Shown here: piece by piece, positions 1-7,722 of the stretch
Layout of the letters: every line of letters starts with the position of its first letter
Position numbering within the stretch: position 1 is the first letter of the stretch
Assembly: GCA_004297315.1 (NCBI GenBank)
Contig: SCTU01000038.1
Location: forward strand, 1-20,153
DNA from: Dehalococcoidia bacterium
GTDB lineage: Bacteria > Chloroflexota > Dehalococcoidia > UBA2979
Length of the DNA: 20,153 nucleotides
Direction of reading: 5' to 3'
Notes under the pieces: generated by a model
What the model was told of the DNA's origin: nothing
The model's database searches: none
What the model saw: the letters and a program-made list of their open reading frames with translations, nothing else
Made by a program: the position numbers and the translations under genes

Positions 1-203
1 TTCGCCACGGACTCGATCTGCGCGCGGTCGACGGAGACGCCGTCCTCGTATCGGATGAGGTTTTCGAGCAGGATGCGGTGCGTGAACGGGAGGGCCTGCA
101 GGTCCGCCCCCAGTGCCGCGGCAGCGCGGTCCAACCGGTAGATGGTGTACGACTGCCCGCCCACGGAGAGGGTGTCGCGCGCGCCGAAACTATTCAGGGA
201 CAT
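1..203 (-). CDS. acnA: Aconitate hydratase A, N-terminal fragment (cut by window edge)
   Basis: Reading the minus strand from an ATG at 203 gives MSLNSFGARDTLSVGGQSYT followed by IYRLD, and then a segment with ALPFTHRILLENLIRYEDG. This is the typical start of AcnA-type aconitases (IRP1/AcnA family), which isomerise citrate to isocitrate in the TCA cycle using a [4Fe-4S] cluster. Only about 67 residues are visible; the cluster cysteines and the swivel domain lie outside the window. An AAGGA ribosome-binding site sits a few bases upstream of the ATG. The 122-base gap to the upstream lipoprotein gene contains a GC hairpin in the presumed leader (CCCCGG at 228-233 pairing with CCGGGG at 241-246). 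The family call is firm from the N-terminal motif; completeness cannot be judged. Confidence 0.88.
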   Translation of the reverse strand, partial: MSLNSFGARDTLSVGGQSYTIYRLDRAAAALGADLQALPFTHRILLENLIRYEDGVSVDRAQIESVA

Positions 204-325
204 GCCTGATCCTTTTCGAAGCGCACGCCCCGGTGAGGCGCCGGGGAGCGCATGCTGACGCCAAATCGCGACCTCAAGGCACCGCGCATCGTACGCCCGC
301 GCCCCGCCAGAGGGCAGATTCCCGG

Positions 326-787
326 CTACTGGACGTTGAGCGTCCCGGCCATCCCGGCCTCCTTGTGGCCGGAGACTGTGCAGAAGAACTCGTAGGCGCC
401 CGGGGCGGAGACGCGGAAGCGCAGGACGCCGTTCGCGCCGGGCTTCAGGTGGGCGTGGACTTCGTTCCTCCCGACGGCCAGTGTCGTGTCCTTGCCTTCG
501 ACGCGGAACGCCTTCTCCCCGGGCAGTTTGGCGATCGAGAAGTCGTGCTCGATGCTCCCGCGGTTCATCAGGGCGACCTCCACCACTTCGCCGGATTTCG
601 CGCCGATTGCCCGGTTGCTGAACTTGAAGTCGGCCATCTCGAGGGCCAGCGCGTCGTTGGCCGGGGTGGAGAACAACTTCGCCGCCGTCTCGGCCTCGGC
701 AGGGCTGACCTGCTCCGCCCCACCACTGCACGCCACCAGGGCCGTCGCGGCGACGAGCATGGCCAGGGCAGCAGTCATTCGAGGCAC
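326..787 (-). CDS. Cupredoxin-domain (blue copper) lipoprotein
   Basis: A 153-residue protein. It begins with a lipoprotein signal peptide: basic MPRM, a hydrophobic stretch, then lipobox LVAC with Cys20 as the predicted lipidated residue, so it is probably anchored outside the membrane. Residues 45-153 form a plastocyanin-like fold. A type 1 copper site is visible: His81 (IEHDFS), Cys136, His141 and Met146 in the C-x4-H-x4-M pattern of FFCTVSGHKEAGM. Such proteins carry single electrons or bind copper at the cell surface; the redox partner is not evident from this window. It could be transcribed with the downstream aconitase gene, but a 122-base gap makes that uncertain. Met4 is an alternative start. 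Confidence 0.85.
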   Translation of the reverse strand: MPRMTAALAMLVAATALVACSGGAEQVSPAEAETAAKLFSTPANDALALEMADFKFSNRAIGAKSGEVVEVALMNRGSIEHDFSIAKLPGEKAFRVEGKDTTLAVGRNEVHAHLKPGANGVLRFRVSAPGAYEFFCTVSGHKEAGMAGTLNVQ

Positions 788-896
788 GAGCGCGCTCCTT
801 CCGGGAGGCGGCGGGGTGGTTGATCGAGGGCCGTGGAGGAGGCCGCCGGCGGCGATCCTAGACGGTGATGCGGATTCGCGGGATGGCCTCTCGTGC

Positions 897-926
897 TTGT
901 CTGGAACGGCGGACGAGGGCTAGCAT
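897..926 (+). promoter_or_regulatory. Candidate sigma70-type promoter for the tRNA-Val/Leu/Arg cluster
   Basis: TTGTCT at 897-902 and TAGCAT at 921-926 are separated by 18 bases, and the first tRNA starts 21 bases past the -10 box. Each hexamer matches the consensus at four of six positions. The position is right for a tRNA promoter, but the call rests on pattern alone. Confidence 0.45.
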
Positions 927-947
927 GGCTGTTCCGGACGGCACGCC

Positions 948-1024
948 GGGCGGTTAGCTCAGCTGGTACGAGCGCTCGCTTCACACGCGAGAGGTCATTG
1001 GTTCGAGTCCAATACCGCCCACCA
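948..1024 (+). tRNA. tRNA-Val (anticodon CAC)
   Basis: A full cloverleaf can be drawn. The acceptor GGGCGGT pairs with ACCGCCC, the D-arm is GCTC/GAGC, and the anticodon stem CTCGC/GCGAG encloses loop TTCACAC (anticodon CAC, codon GUG). The T-arm is ATTGG/CCAAT with TTCGAGT. Discriminator A and the CCA end are encoded. It is the first of three tandem tRNA genes. Confidence 0.95.
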
Positions 1025-1048
1025 TCGAGCCAACCGGAAGACCCGCAC

Positions 1049-1135
<87 letters not shown>

Positions 1136-1172
1136 AGTCCTTGCACGGACCGGACGGCTGCGTCCACCTCGT

Positions 1173-1248
1173 GCGCTCGTAGCTCAGGGGATAGAGCGCT
1201 GCCCTGCGGAGGCAGAGGCCGGAGGTTCGAATCCTCCCGGGCGCACCA
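1173..1248 (+). tRNA. tRNA-Arg (anticodon GCG)
   Basis: The acceptor GCGCTCG pairs with CGGGCGC (one G-T wobble). The D-arm is GCTC/GAGC. The anticodon stem CTGCC/GGCAG encloses CTGCGGA, giving U33 then anticodon GCG, which reads CGC. The T-arm is GGAGG/CCTCC and CCA is encoded. Most bacteria use an A34 (inosine-modified) anticodon for this box, so a G34 form is notable. Confidence 0.92.
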
Positions 1249-1343
1249 TTCAACTCCTCCGGCCGCGGTTGACACTGCTCCCCGCCCCGTCGACCTGGCG
1301 CCAACTCACCCGCAATGCAGTACGCCCCGTGCCTCGACAATGA

Positions 1344-1378
1344 AGAGACCGCGTCCGCTTGAGCGGAACGCGGCCTCT
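1344..1378. terminator. Hairpin, probable bidirectional terminator between the tRNA cluster and the matrixin-like gene
   Basis: A stem of about 16 bp, with one mismatch and one bulge, forms between AGAGACCGCGTCCGCT and AGCGGAACGCGGCCTCT. It lies between converging transcripts: tRNAs on plus and the metalloprotease-like gene on minus. Read on minus, the hairpin is followed by TCTTCATTGT, a weak T-rich tail. There is no strong U tract, so efficiency is uncertain. Confidence 0.7.
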
Positions 1379-1403
1379 GGTGGTCGACGCGCGGCCGAGC
1401 GGT

Positions 1404-2207
1404 TTAGCGGGCGCCGGGCAATCCGGGCGGGATCCAGAAGACGTGGGTGATTCGCAGCTGCCCGTTGCCGAGGTCGCACACGAAGACATCGCCATCGGAT
1501 GGCTTCGCCTGCGGCGGGATGCCATGCTCGTCGCCACAGGAGGCGGCCGCCGCACTGCTGCGGGCGTTACCTGACGTCGTGCTGGCACTGATCGTCGTGG
1601 TGCTATCGGTGTGCGAGTAGATGATCCCCAACTCGTCGTAGTCGTGCTGGTTCGGGTGCTGGTTCGTACTCGGGTCGTTCGTGTAGTCCATGCAGGTGCC
1701 GAGGTTCGAGTTGCTGAAGTTCTCGTCCTGGTGGGCGAGCCCGAATGTGTGCCCGACCTCCTGGCAGCTGACGAGGTTCCGCCACGCCGGAGTGTTATAG
1801 CTCGTGGTGTTGAAGTAACTGTCGTTGAGCTTCACGGTACCCTGGGTGATGTGGCTACCAGACGCCCAAATGCTGGCAACACCCAGCCACCCATTGAACC
1901 CGTACCGGTCGTCGCATACCTCGACCCGCCCCGCGGTCGGAGTACAGCGCTTCGGGTTGCCGACGTTGCCGGGGACGATCGTCGTGTCGAGGACGGTCGA
2001 GGCGCTCCAGTCAGTCGATGTCTGCGCGAGGGTCGAATCCCAGGCGGTGGTGACGTTGTCACCCAGCTTCAGCGTGAACGGATTCGATGTCCGCGCCCAG
2101 TGGTAGCTGCCCCAGGTGTGGGTAGCCTCCACAGTCGACACTGCCGCCAAGCCAAGGACGAAGAGGACGGCTGACACCATCAGAGCACGTGACCAAGAAT
2201 GGGACAT
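1404..2207 (-). CDS. Secreted matrixin/metzincin-like protein with QExxH in place of HExxH
   Basis: 267 residues from the ATG at 2207, chosen because it starts a classical signal peptide: SWSR, then a hydrophobic core at residues 8-24, with likely cleavage after VEA near residue 28. A GGAG ribosome-binding site lies about ten bases upstream. Residues 149-159 read QEVGHTFGLAH, which matches the metzincin zinc motif HExxHxxGxxH except that the first histidine is Gln149. Glu150, His153, Gly156 and His159 are kept. A Met-turn-like TCMDY follows (Met173). Six cysteines (88, 98, 148, 172, 224, 244) suggest disulphides in an exported domain. A Ser/Thr/Ala-rich linker (201-222) leads to a short C-terminal segment. 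It is either a metalloprotease with an altered ligand or an inactive relative. An upstream in-frame extension to 2381 would overlap the uvrC start and lacks a signal-peptide logic. Confidence 0.72.
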   Translation of the reverse strand: MSHSWSRALMVSAVLFVLGLAAVSTVEATHTWGSYHWARTSNPFTLKLGDNVTTAWDSTLAQTSTDWSASTVLDTTIVPGNVGNPKRCTPTAGRVEVCDDRYGFNGWLGVASIWASGSHITQGTVKLNDSYFNTTSYNTPAWRNLVSCQEVGHTFGLAHQDENFSNSNLGTCMDYTNDPSTNQHPNQHDYDELGIIYSHTDSTTTISASTTSGNARSSAAAASCGDEHGIPPQAKPSDGDVFVCDLGNGQLRITHVFWIPPGLPGAR

Positions 2208-2357
2208 CGGTCGACTCCGTACGAAGAACTGCAGGAGCAATACTCGGCGCATCATACCCATTCCAGGAGGATTTGCGTACTTCGGGTAAGCAAATCCCGT
2301 GATCATCGGTTTCCCATCGGGCCACCTCGCCGGTCGGCCGAGCGTACGATCCGGGTG

Positions 2358-4262
2358 ATGACTGACGAATCTGTCCTCCACCAGGTCCGCTCGCTCCCGG
2401 AAAGTCCCGGCGTGTACGTCATGCGGGATGCCCGCGGGGACGTGATCTACATCGGGAAAGCGCGCCGGCTACGCTCGCGCGTCCGCTCCTACTTCGGCTC
2501 GTCGCGCTCACTGGAGCCGAAGGTGCGCTTCCTCGCGGAGGCGGCGTCCGTCATCGAGCACGTGGTGACGCGAAACGAGGCCGAGGCGCTGCACCTCGAG
2601 GCGACGCTGGTGAAGCGGTACCAGCCGCCGCACAACGTCCGGCTGAAGGACGACAAGCACTACCCGTACCTGAAGGTGGACGTGCAGAACCCCTGGCCGC
2701 GCGTCACGATCACGCGACGGGTGGCGAACGATGGCGCGCGCTACTTCGGCCCCTACGCCTCGGCCGGCTCGGTGCGCCGCACGCTGGACGTGGTGAAGAA
2801 GCTGTTCCCGTGGCGCTCGTGCACGAAGGAGATCACGGGCACCGACCCGAGGCCATGCCTCGACTACTTCATCAAGCGCTGCATCGCCCCCTGCACGGCT
2901 TACTGCACCAAGGAGGAGTACGACGCTGTCATTGCGGAGACCATCCTCTTCCTCGAGGGACGCTCGGCCGAGGTGCTCAAGCACACGCGCGCGGAGATGG
3001 AGCACGCCGCGGCCAACCTCGAATTCGAGCGCGCGGCCCGGCTACGCGACCAGGTGGCCGCGATCCAGCGCGTGACCGAGCGCCAGCAGATGGCGACGAC
3101 GAACAATCTGGACGCGGACGTGTTCGCGCTCGCGCGGGCCGAGGATGAGGCGTGCGTCCAGGCGTTCTTCGTGCGCGGCACGGTCGTCGCCGACACCGAT
3201 TCGTTCATGCTCGACGGCACGAAGGACACCTCGGATGCCGAGGTGCTCTCCGCCTTCCTCGCGCAGTTCTACGCCGACGCGACGTACGTCCCGCGCGTGG
3301 TGCTGCTCCCGTTCGAGCCGGCCGACCGCGACGAACTCGAGGTCCTGCTGCGCGAGCGGCGTGCGGGCGCCGTGGAGATCGCGGTGCCGGTCCGTGGCGA
3401 ACGCCGGGGGCTCGTCCAGACAGCCGAGGAGAACGCGCGCGAAAGCCTGCGGATGCACCACGTGCGCTGGGTGGTGGACCGCGACAAGACCGAGTCCGCA
3501 CTGAGCATGCTCGCCGAGGAACTCGACCTGCCGGCACCGCCGCACCGGATCGAGTGCTACGACATCTCGACGATCCAGGGCACGAGCACCGTGGCCTCCA
3601 TGGTCGTGTTCGTCGACGGGCGGCCGGCGAACAGCCAGTACCGGCGGTTCCGGATCAAGACCGTCCAGGGCCAGGACGACTTCGCCTCGATGCGAGAGGT
3701 GCTCACACGTCGCTTCCGCCGCATCGCCGAACGCCGCCGCGCCGAACTCGGCGCTGGCGCCGGCACGCCGGGAGCGGCCGAGGTGAATGGCGATGCGGCA
3801 GAACCCGCGGTCCCGGAGGAACCCTCGCCGTGGGACGAGGTGCCGGGCCTCGTGATCATCGACGGCGGGAAGGGCCAGCTGGGTGCGGCACTCGACGTGA
3901 TGCGCGACCTCGGCCTGCGCGATATCCCCGTGTGCGGGCTCGCAAAGCAGCAGGAGGAGATCTTCGTCGCGGACCTCGCGGACTCGATCATGCTGCCGCG
4001 ACAGTCCGAGGCGCTCTACCTCGTGCAGCGTATCCGCGACGAGGCGCATCGGTTTGCGATCACGTACCACCGCCAGGTGCGCGGAAAGGCGGCGGTGCAG
4101 TCTGCACTTGACGCCGTGCCCGGCGTCGGGCCGAAGCGCAAGCGTGCGCTCCTGCGCAAATTCGGATCGGTCAAGGCCATCCGCGAGGCCGAGGTGGAGG
4201 AGATCGCCTCCACCGTCGGTTTCACCAAACGCCTCGCCGTCGCGGTGAAGGCTGCCCTGTGA
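2358..4262 (+). CDS. uvrC: Excinuclease ABC subunit C
   Basis: A 634-residue protein of normal family length that makes the dual incisions in nucleotide excision repair after UvrAB marks damage. Domains in order: GIY-YIG nuclease (residues 15-90, GVYVMRD and VIYIGKA); a cysteine region with Cys155, Cys167, Cys175 and Cys179, whose spacing matches the [4Fe-4S] ligands reported for E. coli UvrC; a UVR/UvrB-binding helix (LEFERAARLRDQV, 221-233); an RNase H-like nuclease domain (ECYDIST around Asp402, then IDGGKGQLGAAL from 501); and C-terminal helix-hairpin-helix motifs (AVPGVGPKRKRALL, 586-599). A low-complexity Gly/Ala/Pro insert lies at about 463-490. Start: ATG 2358, with GTG 2355 directly before it as an alternative. 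It is divergent from the matrixin-like gene, with about 150 bases between starts. Confidence 0.96.
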   Translation: MTDESVLHQVRSLPESPGVYVMRDARGDVIYIGKARRLRSRVRSYFGSSRSLEPKVRFLAEAASVIEHVVTRNEAEALHLEATLVKRYQPPHNVRLKDDKHYPYLKVDVQNPWPRVTITRRVANDGARYFGPYASAGSVRRTLDVVKKLFPWRSCTKEITGTDPRPCLDYFIKRCIAPCTAYCTKEEYDAVIAETILFLEGRSAEVLKHTRAEMEHAAANLEFERAARLRDQVAAIQRVTERQQMATTNNLDADVFALARAEDEACVQAFFVRGTVVADTDSFMLDGTKDTSDAEVLSAFLAQFYADATYVPRVVLLPFEPADRDELEVLLRERRAGAVEIAVPVRGERRGLVQTAEENARESLRMHHVRWVVDRDKTESALSMLAEELDLPAPPHRIECYDISTIQGTSTVASMVVFVDGRPANSQYRRFRIKTVQGQDDFASMREVLTRRFRRIAERRRAELGAGAGTPGAAEVNGDAAEPAVPEEPSPWDEVPGLVIIDGGKGQLGAALDVMRDLGLRDIPVCGLAKQQEEIFVADLADSIMLPRQSEALYLVQRIRDEAHRFAITYHRQVRGKAAVQSALDAVPGVGPKRKRALLRKFGSVKAIREAEVEEIASTVGFTKRLAVAVKAAL

Positions 4263-4349
4263 CGCGTCGCAGTGGATGCAGCGGCGCTTCGCCTTGATTC
4301 ACCTCCCCCGCGCGGAAAAGAATTCCTTGCCCTCGACAAGCGCGTTATG

Positions 4350-4378
4350 TAGACACCGCTCCAGCGCGCCTGTATACG
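4350..4378 (+). promoter_or_regulatory. Weak candidate promoter upstream of xerC
   Basis: TAGACA (4350-4355) and TATACG (4373-4378) are 17 bases apart in the 234-base gap between uvrC and xerC. The motif GTAGACAC occurs twice here (4349-4356 and 4378-4385), which could also be an operator-like direct repeat. Apart from this nothing else recognisable was seen in the gap. Confidence 0.3.
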
Positions 4379-4496
4379 TAGACACTTGGCGGCGGGCAGG
4401 ATGCCCTCGGCGGACGGTGGATAGATGCGCTGCGCGTCACAACGGCGCGCACGGAGAGCAGCGGGCCTGCACGACGCGGGCACGGAAGGATCCACG

Positions 4497-5429
4497 GTGC
4501 ACGAGCGCATCGAGGCATTCCTGCATTACCTCTCGGCTGAACGCGGCGCGTCCAAGAACACCATCGACGCATATCGAAACGACCTCGGCGGCTTCGAGAG
4601 GTTTGTCGTCGCCTGCAACGCGGGCGCGGTCGCGGGCATGAACGGCGCTTCGCCGTCGGTCGCCAGGGGCGTGACGAAGGAGACGATCCTCGGCTTCATC
4701 GGAGACCTGAACGACCGCGCCTATGCGCGGGCGACGGTGGCGCGCAAGGTCGCGGCGGTGAAGTCGTTCTGCGCCTTCCTCCTCGATCACGGCGACCTCA
4801 CCTCCAACCCCACGGCCCAGATCGACTCGCCCCGCGCCCCGAAGCCCGTGCCGAAGCCGATGAGCACGGACGAGGTCGACCTGCTCCTGCGGGAGCCTCG
4901 CAAGTACGACTCGGCCGAGGCGGTGCGCGACCACGCGATGCTGGAGTTGATGTACGCCACCGGCATGCGCGTGACCGAGTTGGTCTCGCTGAACACGGAC
5001 TCCATCCACCTCAACCCGGCGCCGGCGTGGGTCCGCTGCCTCGGCAAGGGGTCGAAGGAGCGCACGATCCCGGTGCACGAGGCCGCCGTACAGGCGTTGA
5101 TCAAATACCTCGACGACGCGCGGCCGGTGCTGCTGAAGAACCGGACGCAGCAGGCCCTCTTCGTGAACCGGCGCGGCGAGCGCCTGACGCGCCAGGGCTT
5201 CTGGCTGATCCTGAAGGGCTACGCGAAGACCGCCGGGATCACGGCGAATGTGACACCGCACACGCTGCGCCACTCCTTCGCCACGCACCTGCTCCGAGGC
5301 GGCGCGTCCGTCCGGGACGTCCAGGAACTCCTGGGGCACGCCAACGTCTCGACGACGCAGGTCTACACGCAGTTGGCTGACGAACACCTGCGCGAGGTCT
5401 ACCAGTCAGTCCACCCCCGCGCTCGCTGA
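4497..5429 (+). CDS. xerC: Tyrosine recombinase XerC/XerD family
   Basis: 310 residues from a GTG at 4497, preferred because GGAAGGA lies eight bases upstream and the product starts like other Xer proteins; an ATG at 4425 would add a basic, unconserved leader. The N-terminal SAM-like DNA-binding domain spans about 1-110. The catalytic domain carries the full set: Arg158 (TGMRVTEL), Lys184 (GKGSKE), His255 and Arg258 (HTLRHSFATHLL), His281 (LLGHANVS) and the nucleophile Tyr290 (TTQVYT). Length and motifs fit the chromosome dimer resolution recombinases that act at dif with FtsK. XerC and XerD cannot be told apart confidently, and a solitary family member or a phage-type relative is possible. 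No mobile-element features surround it, which supports a housekeeping role. Confidence 0.87.
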   Translation: MHERIEAFLHYLSAERGASKNTIDAYRNDLGGFERFVVACNAGAVAGMNGASPSVARGVTKETILGFIGDLNDRAYARATVARKVAAVKSFCAFLLDHGDLTSNPTAQIDSPRAPKPVPKPMSTDEVDLLLREPRKYDSAEAVRDHAMLELMYATGMRVTELVSLNTDSIHLNPAPAWVRCLGKGSKERTIPVHEAAVQALIKYLDDARPVLLKNRTQQALFVNRRGERLTRQGFWLILKGYAKTAGITANVTPHTLRHSFATHLLRGGASVRDVQELLGHANVSTTQVYTQLADEHLREVYQSVHPRAR

Positions 5430-5445
5430 ACTCCCTGCCGGTTGC

Positions 5446-5463
5446 CCCCTCCCGCCGGAGGGG
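5446..5463 (+). terminator. Small hairpin after xerC
   Basis: CCCCTCC (5446-5452) pairs perfectly with GGAGGGG (5457-5463) over a four-base loop, 17 bases past the xerC stop and 53 bases before eno. It lacks a T tract, so it may be a weak terminator or part of the eno leader. Confidence 0.35.
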
Positions 5464-5515
5464 CGATCCTCGTGCCGTCACCTTCGATGCCTGACTGCGT
5501 CACCGGGAGGCCGCC

Positions 5516-6790
5516 TTGGAGATCGTCGACATCCACGCCCGCGAACTGCTCGACTCCCGCGGCAACCCCACCGTCGAGGTAGATGTCGAGCTCGCGGACG
5601 GCTCGCTGGGGCGCGCCATCGTGCCGTCCGGCGCCTCCACCGGGTCCTACGAGGCCGTCGAACTGCGCGACGGGGAGCTTGAACGCTACAGCGGGAAGGG
5701 TGTCCTGAAGGCCGTCCGCAACGTCGAGGAGACGCTGGCGCCGATCCTCATCGGGATGTCCGCCTTCGACCAGGCCGCGGTCGACCAGCGGATGATCGAA
5801 GAGGACGGCACGCCGAACAAGGCACGGCTGGGCGCGAACGCCATCCTCGGTGTGTCGCTCGCCGTGGCAAAGGCCGCGGCAGAGTCCACCGGCCAGCCGC
5901 TGTACCGCTACCTGGGCGGCGTGGACGCTCGCGTGCTGCCGGTGCCCATGTGCAACGTCCTCAACGGCGGCGCGCACGCCGCGGACTCCACGGATTTCCA
6001 GGAATTCATGCTCGTGCCGGTCGGCGCGCCCTCGTTCCGCGAGGGCTTGCGCTGGGTCGTCGAGACATACCAGGCGCTGAAGAAGATCCTCCAGGAGCGC
6101 GGCTTCTCCACCAACGTCGGCGACGAGGGCGGCTTCGCGCCCAAACTCGAGACGAACCGGGCGGCGTGCGACCTGCTGATGCAGGCGATCGAGATCACGG
6201 GCCACCGCCCCGGCGACGAGATGGCGATCGCCCTCGACCCCGCGACGTCCGAACTGTTCCGCGATGGCGTGTACGACCTGAAACGCGAGGGTCGCAAGGT
6301 GACCTCCGCGCAACTCACCGACCTCTGGGCGGAGTGGCGTCGCGACTACCCGATCCTCTCGATCGAGGACGGTATGGCGGAAGACGACTGGGACGGCTGG
6401 AAGACCCTGACCGACCGCATCGGCGAGACGACGCAACTCGTGGGCGACGACCTGTTCGTCACCAACATCGAGCGGTTGGGCCGCGGGATTGATTCACGCA
6501 CGGCGAACGCGATCCTGATCAAGGTGAACCAGATCGGCTCGCTCACCGAAACGCTGGAGGCGATCCGGCTCGCGCACACCAACGGCTACCGCACCGTGAT
6601 CTCCCACCGCTCGGGCGAGACCGAGGACACGACCATCGCACACCTCGCCGTCGCGACCGGCGCGGGCCAGATCAAGACGGGCGCAACGGCGCGCTCGGAC
6701 CGCAACGCGAAATACAACGAACTCCTCCGCATTGAGGAGGCGCTGGGCGCGGCGGCGGTCTATCCCGGCCGCACGGCCTTCCGTCGTTAG
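5516..6790 (+). CDS. eno: Enolase (phosphopyruvate hydratase)
   Basis: A 424-residue enolase interconverting 2-phosphoglycerate and phosphoenolpyruvate in the cytoplasm. It starts at TTG 5516 with GGGAGG five bases upstream; the N-terminus MEIVDIHARELLDSRGNPTV is the family signature. Visible active-site elements are the loop SGASTG (38-43), Glu204 in GDEGGFAP, metal ligands Asp241 (ALDPATSE), Glu284 (SIEDGM) and Asp311 (VGDDLFVTN), catalytic Lys336 (LIKVNQIG), and SHRSGETED (363-371). IKTGATARSDRNAKYNELLR closes the barrel. It is intact and of normal length. The next gene starts eight bases after the stop, so the two are probably co-transcribed. Confidence 0.97.
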   Translation: MEIVDIHARELLDSRGNPTVEVDVELADGSLGRAIVPSGASTGSYEAVELRDGELERYSGKGVLKAVRNVEETLAPILIGMSAFDQAAVDQRMIEEDGTPNKARLGANAILGVSLAVAKAAAESTGQPLYRYLGGVDARVLPVPMCNVLNGGAHAADSTDFQEFMLVPVGAPSFREGLRWVVETYQALKKILQERGFSTNVGDEGGFAPKLETNRAACDLLMQAIEITGHRPGDEMAIALDPATSELFRDGVYDLKREGRKVTSAQLTDLWAEWRRDYPILSIEDGMAEDDWDGWKTLTDRIGETTQLVGDDLFVTNIERLGRGIDSRTANAILIKVNQIGSLTETLEAIRLAHTNGYRTVISHRSGETEDTTIAHLAVATGAGQIKTGATARSDRNAKYNELLRIEEALGAAAVYPGRTAFRR

Positions 6791-6798
6791 GCGAGACG

Positions 6799-7722
6799 AT
6801 GACAAACGGCGAGACGGCACACGACGGGCACGAACCGCCCCCGTTCCGGATCGCCGACCCGCCCCAGCGTGTGTCCGGGATGCGCGTACTGCCGGGCTGG
6901 GCGCTCCCCGGCAAACCAGAGGGCCTCGACGACGTCGAGGAGGACGCGTGGCGTCAGACCGGCTTCGTCTGCGCCGAGGAATGGCGCCTGCTGGAGGCCA
7001 ACCTTGACATCCAGGCACGCCTCTCGGCCACCGGCTACCAGGCCACCGCACGGACGATGACGATGGCGGCGTATGCGAGCCTCTGGAGCCGTGCGTTCCT
7101 GCTGATCTCGGACGCGGCCGCCCTCGTCCGCCGCGGCGCGTACCAGTCGGCGATCCCGCTGCTGCGGAACGCGGTGGAGATGGTCGCCGCGCAGCACGGC
7201 CTGACCGGTGAGATGGACGAGTGGCGCCGCTGGACGCACGAGTCCTACGGCCGGCACGAGCCGACGCGTTCGATCGAGGTTGGCCTCGGCCAATACTTCT
7301 CGGGCGAGTCGATCGCGTCTGACCCGCACCTGCGCCTGATCTACCGCGCCGCCTCCGACCTCTCGCGCCCGAACTTCGGCCCGACGGCGCTGTTCACTGC
7401 AGAGGGCGCGAGCCACGAACGATACCCGCTGGTCTTCGCCGACCGCGCGTTCCATCTCGGCTGGACACAGTTGCTGTTGGGCTGGGCGTTGCGCACCGGC
7501 CTCGCACAGTTGCACGAGGTGTTGCACCTCGCGCAACACTTCCCCGCCAGCGCCGAGTTGCGTGCAGAAGCCGTGACCCATGTCCGCGCCGCCGAGGCCG
7601 CGCTCGACGCCGGGGGGCGCTGCCACGCGGAGGAGTGGGACGACCCGCGCGGACGGCGTCGCACAATCCTTGCCGACTTCCGCCGCAAGCCGTCGGATGC
7701 GCCCGTGCGGATCCTCTTCTAA
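6799..7722 (+). CDS. Uncharacterised protein, co-transcribed with enolase
   Basis: 307 residues, not recognised. It starts at ATG 6799, eight bases after the eno stop, so translation is probably coupled. No signal peptide or clear membrane segment is present. A proline-rich N-terminus (12-40) precedes a predicted all-helical region: residues 84-135 read as long amphipathic helices with LWSRAFLLISDAAALVRRGA and then AIPLLRNAVEMVAAQHG, a pattern loosely like helical DUF5677/HEPN-like families, but no diagnostic motif was confirmed. A second helical block with several histidines lies at 215-270 (LHEVLHLAQH). The C-terminus is basic (RGRRRTILADFRRKP). Codon use and GC look like those of the neighbours. 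It sits between eno and gap, which hints at a link to central carbon metabolism, but this is only context. Confidence 0.75.
   Translation: MTNGETAHDGHEPPPFRIADPPQRVSGMRVLPGWALPGKPEGLDDVEEDAWRQTGFVCAEEWRLLEANLDIQARLSATGYQATARTMTMAAYASLWSRAFLLISDAAALVRRGAYQSAIPLLRNAVEMVAAQHGLTGEMDEWRRWTHESYGRHEPTRSIEVGLGQYFSGESIASDPHLRLIYRAASDLSRPNFGPTALFTAEGASHERYPLVFADRAFHLGWTQLLLGWALRTGLAQLHEVLHLAQHFPASAELRAEAVTHVRAAEAALDAGGRCHAEEWDDPRGRRRTILADFRRKPSDAPVRILF

Noticed and set aside
113..823. Plus-strand open frame of 236 codons across the aconitase start and lipoprotein gene
   Set aside because: It is antisense to two genes with clear family motifs and has a proline/arginine-rich sequence without domains.
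2208..2381. Longer form of the matrixin-like protein starting at 2381
   Set aside because: It would run into the uvrC start region and bury the signal peptide; the ATG at 2207 starts a normal signal sequence.
3042..4070. Long open frame antisense to uvrC (342 codons)
   Set aside because: Its composition is Arg/His/Ala-rich with no recognisable motif; it mirrors a strongly conserved uvrC coding frame in GC-rich DNA.
4425..4496. Extension of XerC to an upstream ATG at 4425
   Set aside because: The extra 24 residues are basic and unconserved, whereas GTG 4497 has a good ribosome-binding site and a typical Xer N-terminus.
4497..5429. Tyrosine recombinase considered as an integrase of a mobile element
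   Set aside because: No attachment-site repeats, excisionase or cargo genes nearby; length and motifs fit housekeeping Xer, and it is flanked by uvrC and eno.
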